Shown here piece after piece: positions 34,021 through 44,470 of a stretch of DNA of 64,000 nucleotides (within the stretch, counting starts at the first letter, position 1; each line of letters begins with the position of its first letter). The position numbers and the translations under genes are program-made. Source of the DNA: Vombatus ursinus (Eukaryota > Chordata > Mammalia > Diprotodontia > Vombatidae); assembly GCF_900497805.2 (NCBI RefSeq), contig NW_020954556.1, positions 33,589,843 to 33,653,842 on the forward strand, in the 5' to 3' direction. The notes under the pieces were generated by a model that saw only the letters and a list, made by a program, of their open reading frames with translations, was not told the origin of the DNA and ran no database searches.

Positions 34021-35339
34021 TTGAAATAATGTTCATATTAATTTTTCTGAGTGTTTGATAGTCTACTTTCTGTTAGATGTCTTGATAATTTACCTCTTAA
34101 TACTCACAGAGTTGTGTCACCATCAGCATATACCTCCTCTATGTATATTCATTCTGCTCCAGCTGCTCTTCCCTTCTGTTTTCCATAGTGTCTTATCCAC
34201 TTTGTCATGGAGTGTAATAGAGACTGTGACACTAAAGTCCAAAAGTGTTGCCAGTAGTGCTAGTGATGGAAAAGAAGTTTTTATAGAAACTTTAGCAGAT
34301 CTTACCTATTTTCTGTTTGTTGTCCTTGTGCCAGATTTATCCTCAAGTGCTCTTGATGTCATTTGGCTTAATTGTATCTCTTACCAAGCTTTATATAAAT
34401 GTTTTTCTCCTCCATTTCTTCCCATATTTTGATGAGGTGAAACTGCTTAGTCTCTTCCTTCATACTCTTTTGAAAGATTTTAAGTAGTTCATATTCTAAA
34501 CTTATTCAAGTCAAATTCTATGTGTTTAGCTGCCATGTCTATGTGCTTATCAAGGAGCATAAGTGTTTTTGCTGAGTGAGGTAAGTTTAGAAAATTTGGG
34601 TGTTCTTATTTTGGTGATTGCTTTCATTAGTTAAATTTTCATGGGAAATAGTGAGTCTATTTTTTTTTAATCCATTGTCCATTTTTTCATTACTCAAACT
34701 TTGTCTAAATGGATCATCTTGGAGGTACCTGAGAAGTATATTGTATATTTTCTTTTTTCTTTTCAAATTTGGTGTCAATTTTTATTATGTTCCAATAAGT
34801 GAGTTGTCTGAATTTACTGAACTTATTTGCAAATGAATCCCACATTGGTAACCGTCATTTTTCTGTCCTTTAATATAATCAGTTTCATTTTTTGTGGTTT
34901 TTTTTTTTTTTGGTGACCAACATGTCAAGTGTTTCCTGCCTTTCTTCTTGAAGAAAATATTTGTGATCTATGGGAATACACTTTCTTTATTACCTACAAG
35001 CCTTTAGATTCTCATTTCTTGCTCCTGAATCACATTTTCCAACATATTTTTCACTCTCCTCCATCATGTCCATATTTAGATTGAAGTTTGCAACTATCAA
35101 AATAGGAGCTTATCAAAGTTTTTATATAATTTTCTCCCTCATCTTCTAAAACAAATATTAGAATATAATCTTAAGTTGTTTTTATGGTGGTCTTTTAAAA
35201 AATGCTTATCATTATCACTGCTATGTATGGTGACATTTTCACTGTGAAATTATGTCTTGTTGCTTTTGAAGCCATAATAAAATCAACTATGCCAACTCTT
35301 TTATTTGCTTCTTGAAGGAGAACCTGTAAATTGTCATCC

Positions 35340-35790
35340 CATTTAGTCAAATCAACAAGTGCCTATTATGTGCTAGGCACTTAATAGTGTGCTCAGAGAT
35401 GGGGTTACAAAGAAAGGCAGAAGCAGTCCCTGCCTTCAAATAGCTTTCAATGTAAAGGAAGAAACAGCAAGCCAACAACTATATACAAACAAGTTATATG
35501 CAGGATAAATGGGAGATAATCTCAGAGGGAAAGTATTAGCATTTAAGGGGACTGGGAAAAGCTCCTTGCATAAAGTGGAACTTTAGCTGAGATTTGAAGA
35601 AAGCCAAGGAAGCTAGAAAGAAGAGATGAGGAGGAGACAATTTGAGGCTTGGGGGTGTCAGTCAATGAAAATGCATGGAGTAAGAAGATGGAATATTTTG
35701 TGTAAGGAACAGCAAGAAGCTCAGTATCATAGTGCGTGTGGGGAAGAGTGAGGTCTAAGATGACTGGAAAGTAGCAGGGGAGCATAGTAT
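35340..35790 (-). mobile_element. L2 LINE 3' half, antisense
   Basis: AAGTGCCTATTATGTGCTAG, CAGTCCCTGCCTTCAAATAG, GATTTGAAGAAAGCCAAGGA and GACTGGAAAGTAGCAGGGGA keep the reversed L2 order, starting exactly where the RTE homology ends. Confidence 0.75.
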
Positions 35791-35899
35791 CATTTAGCTA
35801 TAACTTCATCTTATCTTCCAATTTAATTAATATTGTCAATATGCAGTTATAATTTAGTTTTTCTTCCTTCCTTCTTTCCTTCTCTCCTTCCTTTTGATT

Positions 35900-36700
35900 T
35901 CTTCTTTTCAGTGGGTGGGGGCATGTCTGAGGGAAAAAGAAAAGCAAATATTTTATATTTGGGAGAAAAAAGACTGCTACAGAACTTCCTTAATGAGATC
36001 TACGTTGATTCAAGAGAGAGAAGACTAGTAATCCACATAAGAAAAATGAAGTGGATTCAGAACGCATATCGTAGATCATGACTTGCAGTTAGATGGGCAA
36101 CCTAGACTTGGTTCATGACGATGAACACAGACATTAAGATGAGTCTTAAAATGGATAGGAAGAATAGAGTAAGGTGGATCCATACTTTGGAAACAGCACT
36201 GCTCATTCAGTCATCCCATTCTTCTTCCTGACATAAAATCATCATGTCTATTTAACAGTAAAATTTTCCTGGTGAAGTGATATAGTTGCAAATTAAGGAA
36301 TATAATGTTTTTCAAAGAAGCAAAGTTCCAATTGAATTAAAAGGTGATAGAGCAATGAATAGGAAATGTAATGAGACTTTAGCCCATCACCAATGGTAAC
36401 TGCTACTCAAAAAGTGGTAAAAAGACTTCATCAAGGGTATTTGTTACTAAGAAAGGAGCTGAGATGACCATGTAGTAAGAGTCAAGGATAACAGATGAAC
36501 AACTCAAGTGCTGCATTGTTAGCCACAAAATGCTAGAGGAAGGATCCCATTGCATTGAATAGCTCTTTTATAGAGAATTTATTAAAAGGTATGACCAAGA
36601 ATAGCAAAGGAAGAGGAAATATGGATGGGTGAGTTTCCTCCATCATTGAGATAATGGATCTATAGAAATATTGAAGAAGTGGAGGTGTTAATGATAGCCT
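35900..36700 (+). mobile_element. Probable RTE-type LINE C-terminal region, sense
   Basis: With frame changes the plus strand reads like the C-terminal region of RTE LINEs: ELKGDRAMNRKCNETL near 36340, DHVVRVKDNR then TTQVLHC near 36460-36520, and a later text like EFIKRYDQE near 36575. The family pattern is QRAMERKML.ITLRD ... AGHVAR..DNRWT.RVLHW. It is the only sense copy of this region in the window. Assignment is by eye and uncertain. Confidence 0.45.
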
Positions 36701-38439
36701 CATATTTCACATTCATTTAAACATGAAGATTTTTTTTTCTTGATCTGACATACCATTTTACTATTCTGCTTTATCGTAACACTTTGCTATGGGAGGAAGA
36801 TTCTATCTTTCTATACCTCTTTGATTAGCTTTCCCCACTCCTGATAACTAATGATCTATATTTGGCATATGTAGAGGCTGACATCACAATTCATTGCTAA
36901 ATAAATTGCAATAAGGAGAGGTAAGAGTCAACTTTTGCCTCATTTTACCTCATTGACAGACTCCTATTCATAATAATAGAACTTGGTCATTTTTGTCCCT
37001 TTCAATGAAGGGCATTTGTATGTGTACACAGCACTTGTGTGTCCATACCTTCATTCATACCTGCCTGTGGTTGTTAGTAATTAAAATGAATCTATCAATT
37101 GCTGTTGGCTGTGTTCTACAACACATGGCCTTAAACACTGAAAAACAGCTGCTAATGTTTCATAATGCTGAGTTCTAGGCATTAGAATGTCTAGTAGATC
37201 CAGAGATGACAAATCCACATAGTTCCAAGAAAGATGTAGAAAAATCACAATATCCCAACAAGATGCAGTCTATGACTGACTAGAGGAGGGTTTAACAAAG
37301 TGCACATAATGCGGTTATTTTGATGAATTTACCCTCACAGAGTCTGCTTCAAATGGTTTCTCATCCAGTGAAGTGTATGATGACCTATGTTTTTATTTTT
37401 TCCCCCATACTCAATAGCCTGAAACCAGCTTGCATTGGTCTTAGTATAGCATAATTCCATTGACTTTCTAAGATTGTATTGTTCACCATCCAATGACAAA
37501 TCATGTTTAGAATATACTCAACATTTCCTAGTTGGGACTGGCATGAAAAGGGGAGATGAGGGACTTGAGCATCTGATAAAAACTTTTATTTGGTGAATTG
37601 CAAATGAAATTTGAAATGTGTGCCCTTTCAAAGACAGCAAGAACAGAAGTTACAAAAAGGGATAAGGGTCTGGAGGCAGCAGAATCAGATAAAGCAGACA
37701 CTTTTTACTGGCAGAGTTTGTCTAGAAGCTAGGCATGACAAATATGGTTCTGAAATTAAACTCTGTCATGGTATTTTCAAGGAAATATTTTCTCAGAAAA
37801 AAACATTCCCCAATATTAAAAACAATTGCAATGCTTAAAATGGCATCTGTCATTCTCTGATATTGTTTAAATCCTCAAATTTTACAATACATTTAAAAAA
37901 ACTATGAGGTATGGTAAAGGTATTTATAACTCCTCAAACAAGTTGGAGAGTAATTATATTTCAGAAAGGCAGTTCTAACAGGCAAATACTTCAATAAAAT
38001 AATTAGAATAAATTGGACTTTTTTGGTAGGACCTACTAATTATTCTAAATCTAAGGAAATCTGTATATGATAAATTTCTGATTAAATCCTACACATTTGG
38101 TTTTCTCTGTGTATTCAGCATTCATGCTTACTTTAAGTGAGAAATAACCTCTCTTTTCAGGTTAAATGTTCTCAGTAACCACTTCAGTCTTGTACCATTT
38201 TAATGAATCTAAATATTTGGAATCAGATCAATTAAACTGTTGTTTTTCTTCCCAAAATATGTTCTGCAAGAGCAAAGAATAGTTTTCCACTCCCTACTGC
38301 ACATTTAGATTTTCCTTTTATTGTGAGGCACATTTCTTTGTGGCATTTCTGAAAGAATGTGGAATTTGGTTTCCCTGGTGTTTCATTGAAAAAGCCCTAT
38401 GACATTACATCGTTTTGTTTTCAGTTATTATCCTCTGTT
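36701..38439. other. Transposon-poor stretch, no gene recognised
   Basis: I see no SINE, LINE or DNA-transposon signature and no convincing coding frame in about 1.7 kb. It continues into the CpG-enriched patch. Confidence 0.4.
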
Positions 38440-39540
38440 AGGAGGCACATTGCTGCATTCCTAGTTTAAGGACACTAGACAACGAGAGACACGGATAGCC
38501 ACAAGAGTATCTCTAGTCAAGTTGGAAAGAGAGTACGTCGCTTTCTAAACCGCACTCAGTGAATAGGAGATTTAGGGCATTGCCATGACAATTCTAATTG
38601 TTGGAACTTCATTCTTATTACGGTTTTTTATTCAGGTGGATTCACCCTAACGGTGCACACAGAAGAATCACTTTAATTGCTGGGCTAGATTTGGAGAACA
38701 CGTAGCCAAGAATCTTCTTCTTTTTGTTGAGGTAACAAAACCCACGGTCAAGGGGGGATAAGTGGAATTACATTTTATGGGTAGACAGAGATTGGTATGA
38801 AGGAAGACATGCACTCTTTGACCTCTTGAGTTTCTCTCTAACAAATGACACACATATTTTAAATTAGAGGAGATTCCAATTACTGGGAAATTATGGGCCT
38901 ATACGAGCTCCCTCTATGGGCTAATTTGATGTCTGCAAATTCCTTTTTTTCTCTCTCTCCTTCCATTTGTCCCCCCAACAAAGGCTCTGTGTAGCCTCTC
39001 GGAGAAGGTGGCTGCCTAAGGTGCCTGGGGTTGTGCTCTTTTGAGCGTGTACAAGATGGCTGCCACAAGGCTGTTTGAAGCTGGCGCGTTTGAAGCTGCC
39101 GCGTGTGTTTGAAGCTGCGGCATTTGAAGCTGCCGGGCTTGAAGCTGGCGCATGTGTTTGAAGCTGCGGCATTTGATGTTGCTGAGGACGTTTGTAAATT
39201 TGAGACAGACTTTAATATTGTTAGACGGTAGGGGAGTCCTTTTCAACCCCTTTTCATTTTTTTTACTTGAACTTTTAAAAAACTTTTATTTAACTTTTTT
39301 CCCCCAACTATTTTAACTACTTATGTCAGCCGAGGAATGCTGTGATTCACAGCCATTATTGTAAGGAGGCTGTTATGTATTTTTAGTGCTTCTGGGACCG
39401 TAGGAATTCTTGAGTGACTTTGACTGTATGCAACAATGTGGAGAATAATCCCAACTGTGAAAAGTGCTACTGGGGCTGCAGAAAGGTACAGAACAATTTT
39501 GTCAAAGGGCAGTCTCCTTGTTGCTCTTAGAAGACAGCCG
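38440..39540. other. CpG-enriched patch, candidate promoter or unplaced retroelement 5' end
   Basis: CpG is scarce in most of the window but recurs here: AACGAGAG, CACGGATA, TACGTCGC, CCGCACTC near 38.5 kb, and about 12 CpGs between 39000 and 39240. A YY1-like AAGATGGCTGCC lies at 39053-39064. A long minus-strand frame (39800-39321, 159 codons) crosses the neighbouring CA repeat and shows no known domain. YY1 sites and CpG clusters mark host promoters and also LINE 5' UTRs, so both readings stay open. No TATA box, transcript or conserved exon can be shown from the sequence alone. Confidence 0.35.
39074..39171 (+). repeat. Two tandem copies of a 49-bp unit built from TTTGAAGCTG
   Basis: The decamer TTTGAAGCTG (once CTTGAAGCTG) starts at 39074, 39089, 39108, 39123, 39138 and 39157, with a worn copy at 39172. 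Spacings are 15, 19, 15, 15, 19, 15, which makes a 49-bp unit (15+19+15) repeated twice. Because 19 is not a multiple of three, the array is not built to preserve a reading frame. GCG-rich linkers supply most of the CpGs. Confidence 0.9.
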
Positions 39541-39595
39541 AGTGTTGCATTGTTGAATTTGTAAGTTTGCTGGAACTGGACATAGAGAAAAAAAA

Positions 39596-39598
<3 letters not shown>

Positions 39599-39640
<42 letters not shown>
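39599..39640. repeat. (CA)21 microsatellite
   Basis: An uninterrupted CA run of 42 bases follows an A-rich stretch. It produces the CVCVCV tract in the minus-strand frame. Confidence 0.97.
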
Positions 39641-39643
<3 letters not shown>

Positions 39644-40009
39644 GGAGCAGAAGAGTGAAGACTTGGAGATATTCTGGAGTGTGGAAGATGCCTTTTTCTG
39701 GTTTGTTTAAAAAAAATTTCCCAAAAAAATACAGCGAATGGACGTCATTAGGTGTGGAAACCTTCAAGAGTTTGAAAAATAGAGAAAAAGTTAATGTCAC
39801 TCTTTATGCAGACAATACTATTTGGAAATAGGATCAAAGGACATCAGAGTTATAATGGTTGGGTGATGGAAGAAGTCAGTGTTTCTGTTTTTTGGATAGT
39901 GCTTTCTTTGGAAGGACTCTTAATGTAAACTTGGAGAGGGACAGAAGCCATTGGAAAGTCGTTAGTTGTGAAATAAAAACTGGACTGGAGGATAAGCATT
40001 TAAACTTCA

Positions 40010-40060
<51 letters not shown>

Positions 40061-40844
40061 ATAGTCCCCAACTCAACAATTATTTGAACCACACCTTGAT
40101 AAGATGAGACATTTTCTTTTCTTAATGATGGTCCTAATTTAGTATTGGATACTTTGAATTAGCTTCATACTTTGAAAGATTTTTCCTTAGTTGGTTGCTT
40201 GGATTTATTAAAGAATCTTTAAGAAGTCAAATTGGGTTCCTATGAATTGTTACTGGCCAGGACTTGTACCTGTTTGCTAACATTCCTACCAGCACATTCT
40301 TTCATTCAGCAGAGAACATATCCTTAAGACTATAAATTCATCATTCAGTCATACTCAGATTATCTCTCTATCCAAAGGATTGAGATGTTTGATTCAGTAT
40401 TTCATTGATTTGTAGCAAAGTACTAAGAGTTTTTCCATATACTGATAAATTTGTCTGGAACATATAATCACTTTCAGATTGAATGTATTTTAATTTACCT
40501 GAATTTGGCAGTTTTATTCTGAGAATTTCTAGAACAAATGTATTCTGATTTATCCCATATGTTATTGTATTATAATGAGTGCTGTGATTAGTCAGATCTC
40601 CTAAATACAATTTATTCTTAAGGCTTTCTCTTCCTAAAAGAAGTATTTTGCATTTATTAGGAATGGAAATTTGGTAGCTATTTTTTTTTGTATTTTGTAG
40701 AACCATGCTATCTAATATATTCTTTGCATTAAATATCTATTTCTCTTACTTAAATCCCCATTGTTATTTATTCTCTTTTAATTTATATAATTTAATATTT
40801 TAATAATTTGCAGATAGAGATATTTCAACCTGTACTATAAATTT
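39641..40844. other. No gene or known transposon recognised
   Basis: Apart from the CT run there is no recognisable element. A 112-codon minus-strand frame (40706-40368) has no known domain. Confidence 0.4.
40013..40056. repeat. (CT)22 microsatellite
   Basis: Uninterrupted CT run, only about 370 bp from the CA run. Confidence 0.97.
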
Positions 40845-41235
40845 AGGTAGAAGTTTCAAAGAGGTCAATTCAGATTTGATATAAGGAAAAGCTTCTGAAT
40901 AGTGTCATCTGTGACCAAAATGGAATAGACTCTTTTAGTTTTCTTTTTTGCTAGGCAATCAGGATTAAGTGACTTGCCCAGGGTCACACAGCAAGTAAGT
41001 GTCAAGTGTTTGAAGCTGGATTTGAACTCAGGTGCTCCCAACTATAGGGCCAGTGCTCTATCCACCGCACCACTCAGCTGCACTGGCTCTCTTACTTTTC
41101 TATCACTTGAGGCCTTTTTAAGCTAAGAACAGATGGTTACTTGTTGGGTTTGTTGACATGGAGATTCTAGTTTGGGAGCGAGTTAAATTAGATGTTATCT
41201 AAAGTTCCTCCCAACTCTGAGATCCTGTGAGTATG
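40845..41235 (+). mobile_element. CR1/L3-type LINE 3' end, sense, split by WSINE1
   Basis: AGCTTCTGAATAGTGTCATC and CAAAATGGAATAGACTC before the SINE, then TGGTTACTTGTTGGGTTTGT, AAGTTCCTCCCAACTCTGAG and ATCCTGTGA after it, in CR1 3' order. Confidence 0.7.
40938..41084 (-). mobile_element. WSINE1-like SINE inside CR1, antisense
   Basis: CTAGGCAATCAGGATTAAGT, GACTTGCCCAGGGTCACACA, GGATTTGAACTCAGGTGCTC, CAGTGCTCTATCCACCGCAC. The flanks GACTCTTTTA (40928-40937) and GGCTCTCTTA (41085-41094) agree at 8 of 10 positions, a worn target duplication. Confidence 0.88.
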
Positions 41236-41399
41236 AATACCATATTCCACAGAGAATTGGATAGGCTTCTTTGGATTGGTAGCCTGATGAAGATTCAGAC
41301 ATTATATGTCTAAAGATTGAAAATTCAAGGACTGGAACACACACATAGGCATAGCTGTTCTATATCATTGGGTTCATATGCTACCTTTCAAATCTTCAT

Positions 41400-41540
41400 T
41401 AAGGACTGTAGTGATCTCAGAGATAGACTCAGTTTTTCATGGAATCCATTATGAAACCTTCCTTGATCACCCCAGTTAGAAGTAATCTCTTCATTCTCAA
41501 TTTTATTCTATATTATTTATTAATGGTTGATTGAGAATTG
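41400..41540 (+). mobile_element. L2-type 3' fragment, sense
   Basis: AAACCTTCCTTGATCACCCC and CTTCATTCTCAATTTTATTC resemble the segment following the L2 ORF2 end (gccttccctgatcaccc). It is short. Confidence 0.45.
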
Positions 41541-41599
41541 TATCCACTCAATGGAATCAGTACTTAGGAATTAGTCTGATTTAAAAAGACAGCTTGACT

Positions 41600-42138
41600 T
41601 CTTAACATTAGAGTGTATAAGATAGTTTCAATTCTTTATAAGAATTTAATTTCCCCATTTTCTGGGCTGCAGCCTGGATTCAATCTATCTTACCCTAGAA
41701 AGGAGGAGGGAGAATGAGTTGAAGTGGTCTTAAGATGTTCTGCCTGGTCATAAGCCTAGCACCAGACTACTCTGGTGTAAGGGGTTGCCTACCATAGGAC
41801 TTTATAGAGAACATTGATCAACCCTGGGTTTTCCCCATTGCCATGGGTCCTAGAGATCCTCTTGTGTGAGTCAAGCCAAATGTAAGGCCTCCCTTACCTC
41901 TGGTATTTGCCAATTACTGTCTTAGTTTAGTTTTCATCACAGAACTATTTTTTTTTTTTTGCACCTCATATCTTTTCAATTATATAAAAAAGGCTGCTCT
42001 GGCTGTCAAAGATGTCTCTGCTTACTAAGGGTCCATTGATCTTTATTATTGGCAACTGCTAGCCTTGCTAATAAATAGACAATGCTTGGAACTTTGTGCC
42101 TCAGGTTCTCTTCATTGCAGATTTTTATTGTGACACTC
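41600..42138 (+). mobile_element. Possible solo LTR of an endogenous retrovirus (fossil)
   Basis: The right part has an LTR-like layout: a GC-richer block, then GCTAATAAATAGACAATG (polyadenylation signal), CTTTGTGCCTCAGGTTCTC and a T-rich end near TTTTTATTGTGACA. No internal retroviral region is attached. The left edge is unclear and the family is not identified. It would be an old, non-coding relic. Confidence 0.35.
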
Positions 42139-42469
42139 TGAACTCCTGTAGAACTTATTATCTGCCACATACATTTGGCACTTGCTTTGCTGAATTGTTA
42201 GTGGTCTTTTCATATATCTTGACTCCCCAAATCAGTCTTAATCTCTTCAACAATAGGAACTGTATATTAAACTTCTTTGTTTCCCCTATAAATAGTGGTA
42301 CTGAATTTTTTTTTTGGCGGGGAGGGTTTGGTTAATTTATTCCTATTAGGCATGAGTGTCATTTTACACAGTTGATTTTGTTTATAATAATCATAATGCT
42401 CATATTCTTATTAGTTTATGTGGTAACAATATAATTTGAAAAAAATAGATATTAGACACATTAGTGTTC
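42139..42469. other. No gene or known repeat recognised
   Basis: AT-rich sequence with nothing diagnosable. Confidence 0.4.
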
Positions 42470-42625
42470 ATATTCACGGTAATTCACAGAAGTCTCAGAT
42501 TCCATCTAGTTCAACCCACATACCAAAAAATCCCCACTATAATATACCCAATAAGTGATTGTCCAGGTTGAATGAAACTTACTTCTCAAAAGTAACAGTT
42601 CTATAGTCCTTCCATAAGCCTGGTC
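42470..42625 (-). mobile_element. CR1/L3-type LINE 3' end, antisense fragment
   Basis: CAGATTCCATCTAGTTCAAC, CCCCACTATAATATACCCAA and AGTGATTGTCCAGGTTGAAT keep the reversed CR1 3' order seen at 4075. Confidence 0.6.
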
Positions 42626-43876
42626 TTTTTTGATTATTATAAACAATCACACAACTCCATTTCCGTTCATCGATAGAATATATAAAATGTAAGGAAGAAG
42701 ACTTAGGTGATCAAGTTATTGTTTTAGTTCAATGACATTTTGCAAAGAACTGAAAGACTAATGTTTTACTTAGGTAATGAATTTAAAAATATTGAATCCA
42801 ACCATTCTGACGTTCTTTGTTTTATTGAAGTTAATTTATCATTATAGCTATAATACCTTCTGTTTGGATACTTCAAGATTCTTAATACCGATATCTTGAC
42901 TTTTCTGTAACTAAAGAGGCTAAGTTTTCAGATAACCTTCAGTAACTGAATGATATCTGTCCAGTTCAGCCCTGTCATTTCCTAAAATGGTGCTATTTTT
43001 TATTCCTTGCCTTGTTAGACAGGTTTAGAGAACAATGCACCATTGTTCTTTACAGAAGTCACATATTTTGATCCAGTATCTACTTACGTTTGTTAGAATT
43101 GGTGACTTTTTTTTTAACCTTTTGTTATGACACTGACTAACTATTCTCAGATGTCTGGCTTTGTTCCTGGATGTTAAAAAGACACATAGTCACTTTGTTA
43201 AAATCATTCTTTAAAAAAATCAGGCATAAATGAATTATCATCATCTACATCACCCCATTCTTTTCTATGTGGTTAGGGGTGATTCATTACATTGTACGTT
43301 AAAGCTTTGGTTCCTGGGTCCCACATTCAGTCAGTTATTCAGATTCATTACTTGCCAAGTTAGAAAATTTTCCAGATTGTTTATGTGAGGTGCAAAATTG
43401 AAGGACAAAGAGGATTGTAGGACCTCTTCTGCCTTTAGTGTTAGAGTTGTCTTTTCTCAAAGGAGTGCTACTTACAACTCAACCCTAACTTCTGAAGAAT
43501 GTCACTCAAAGCTTTGAAAGCTGTGGTTAATATGGATTCATACCCCACGAGATTGTCTTTGAAATCCCAGTTTGAATAAAAATCAATGTTCAGCACAAAT
43601 CTCCGAATTTTGCTAGATTTCAGATTTAAAACAAGAGTTTGATGTGGTCATTGAAACTATGAATCATAAAAAAGTTCTTTAGAAATTCTCTGTTCATTGA
43701 GAGGTTTTCCTTAGAAAGCTCCTGGTGAAATGGCAGCTATTGTTTCATGTAGTAGCATTTTGTGGACCACAGATCCAGTGTCTTTGAATTTGGATATGAC
43801 AGTTTTGTTGGTCTGGTATGAGATTACCTGATAATGATGAAGAACTATTTGCATTTTAATTTTATCTTTACCTAGG
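42626..43876. other. Transposon-poor stretch, no gene recognised
   Basis: About 1.25 kb without a diagnosable repeat or domain-bearing frame. Confidence 0.4.
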
Positions 43877-44085
43877 ATTATAAAATCATAGTTTTAGACC
43901 TAGAAGGGACCTTACTAGGCATTTAGTCCAACACCATCATTTTATGGATGAGGAAACTGAGGCCCAGAGATATTACATGACTTGCCCAAAGTCACATGGC
44001 AAGTTTGTTTCTTTAAAAAAATGCCAGGGTTTGAACACAGTTCTTATTCCAAACCACACATACTTTTGATGAACCACATTGCTTC
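43877..44085 (-). mobile_element. MIR-like CORE-SINE, antisense
   Basis: AATCATAGTTTTAGACCTAG, AAGGGACCTTACTAGGCATT, GGATGAGGAAACTGAGGCCC, TGCCCAAAGTCACATGGCAA, AGGGTTTGAACACAGTTCTT. It is the same type as 15915 and 16495. Confidence 0.75.
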
Positions 44086-44256
44086 TTTAAAAGTTCTGAA
44101 TAATTTTCATCAGATTTTCCTTACTTTCAGTTAGCTTATGACCAACTTTGGAGAAGAATGCTTATTAATACTAATAAAACAGACTAAATGTTAATAAACT
44201 ATATTTGAATCTTAGAAATTCAATAAAACCTTGCATGGTAAGAACACTAAACACTG

Positions 44257-44470
44257 ACTTCTTTTTCTCCTCTCTCCCTTCCTTCCTCACTTTCTTCTTC
44301 CTTTCTTCTTTACTTCTTCTTTCCTTCTTCCTTTCCTTTCCTTTCCCTTCCCTTCCCCTCTTTCCCCTATTCTCTCTCTTCCCCCTTCATTCTTTCTCCT
44401 TCCCTCCTTAGCTTTGTTTTGTGTCGCCCCCTCTTTCTCTCCTTTACCATCTTTCCTTCCGCCTACCTTT
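44257..44470. repeat. Polypyrimidine (CT-rich) tract, about 210 bp
   Basis: It is almost pure C/T on the plus strand (CTTCTTTCCTTCTTCCTTTC and similar). The small serine/phenylalanine/proline frame here is an artefact. Long homopurine-homopyrimidine tracts can form triplex DNA. Confidence 0.92.

Larger units (their letters stand above)
32230..35338 (-). mobile_element. RTE/BovB-like LINE (type II), antisense, long copy split by THER SINEs
   Basis: Reading downward on the minus strand: endonuclease text near 35100-34960 (VANFNLNMDM..SEKYVGK, with ARNEN), the EN-RT linker near 34340-34230 (LEDKSGTRTTNRKIGKIC, then SFYKNFF, as in the family's RTT...EICR.FY..LF), the RT end near 33000-32900 (NQYLFLGQ, then NELD), and the 3' UTR near 32304-32264, whose ATCTGTGATCTC block is shared with 14887-14930. 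I read 33.6-34.0 kb and 32.72-32.89 kb as later SINE insertions, which makes one element of about 3.1 kb. The frames are riddled with stops. The alternative is two adjacent copies. Confidence 0.6.

Noticed and set aside
39074-39171. Regularly spaced decamers as a CRISPR-like array
   Set aside because: Repeats are too short, the linkers are themselves repeated, and the context is a vertebrate nuclear genome.
39321-39800. 159-codon minus-strand frame, one of the longest in the window, with a hydrophobic stretch
   Set aside because: Part of it is a CVCVCV tract made by the CA microsatellite, there is no recognisable domain, and the remaining frame is what chance allows in this composition.
44205-44411. 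Serine/phenylalanine/proline-rich plus-strand frame
   Set aside because: It is a translation of the polypyrimidine tract.
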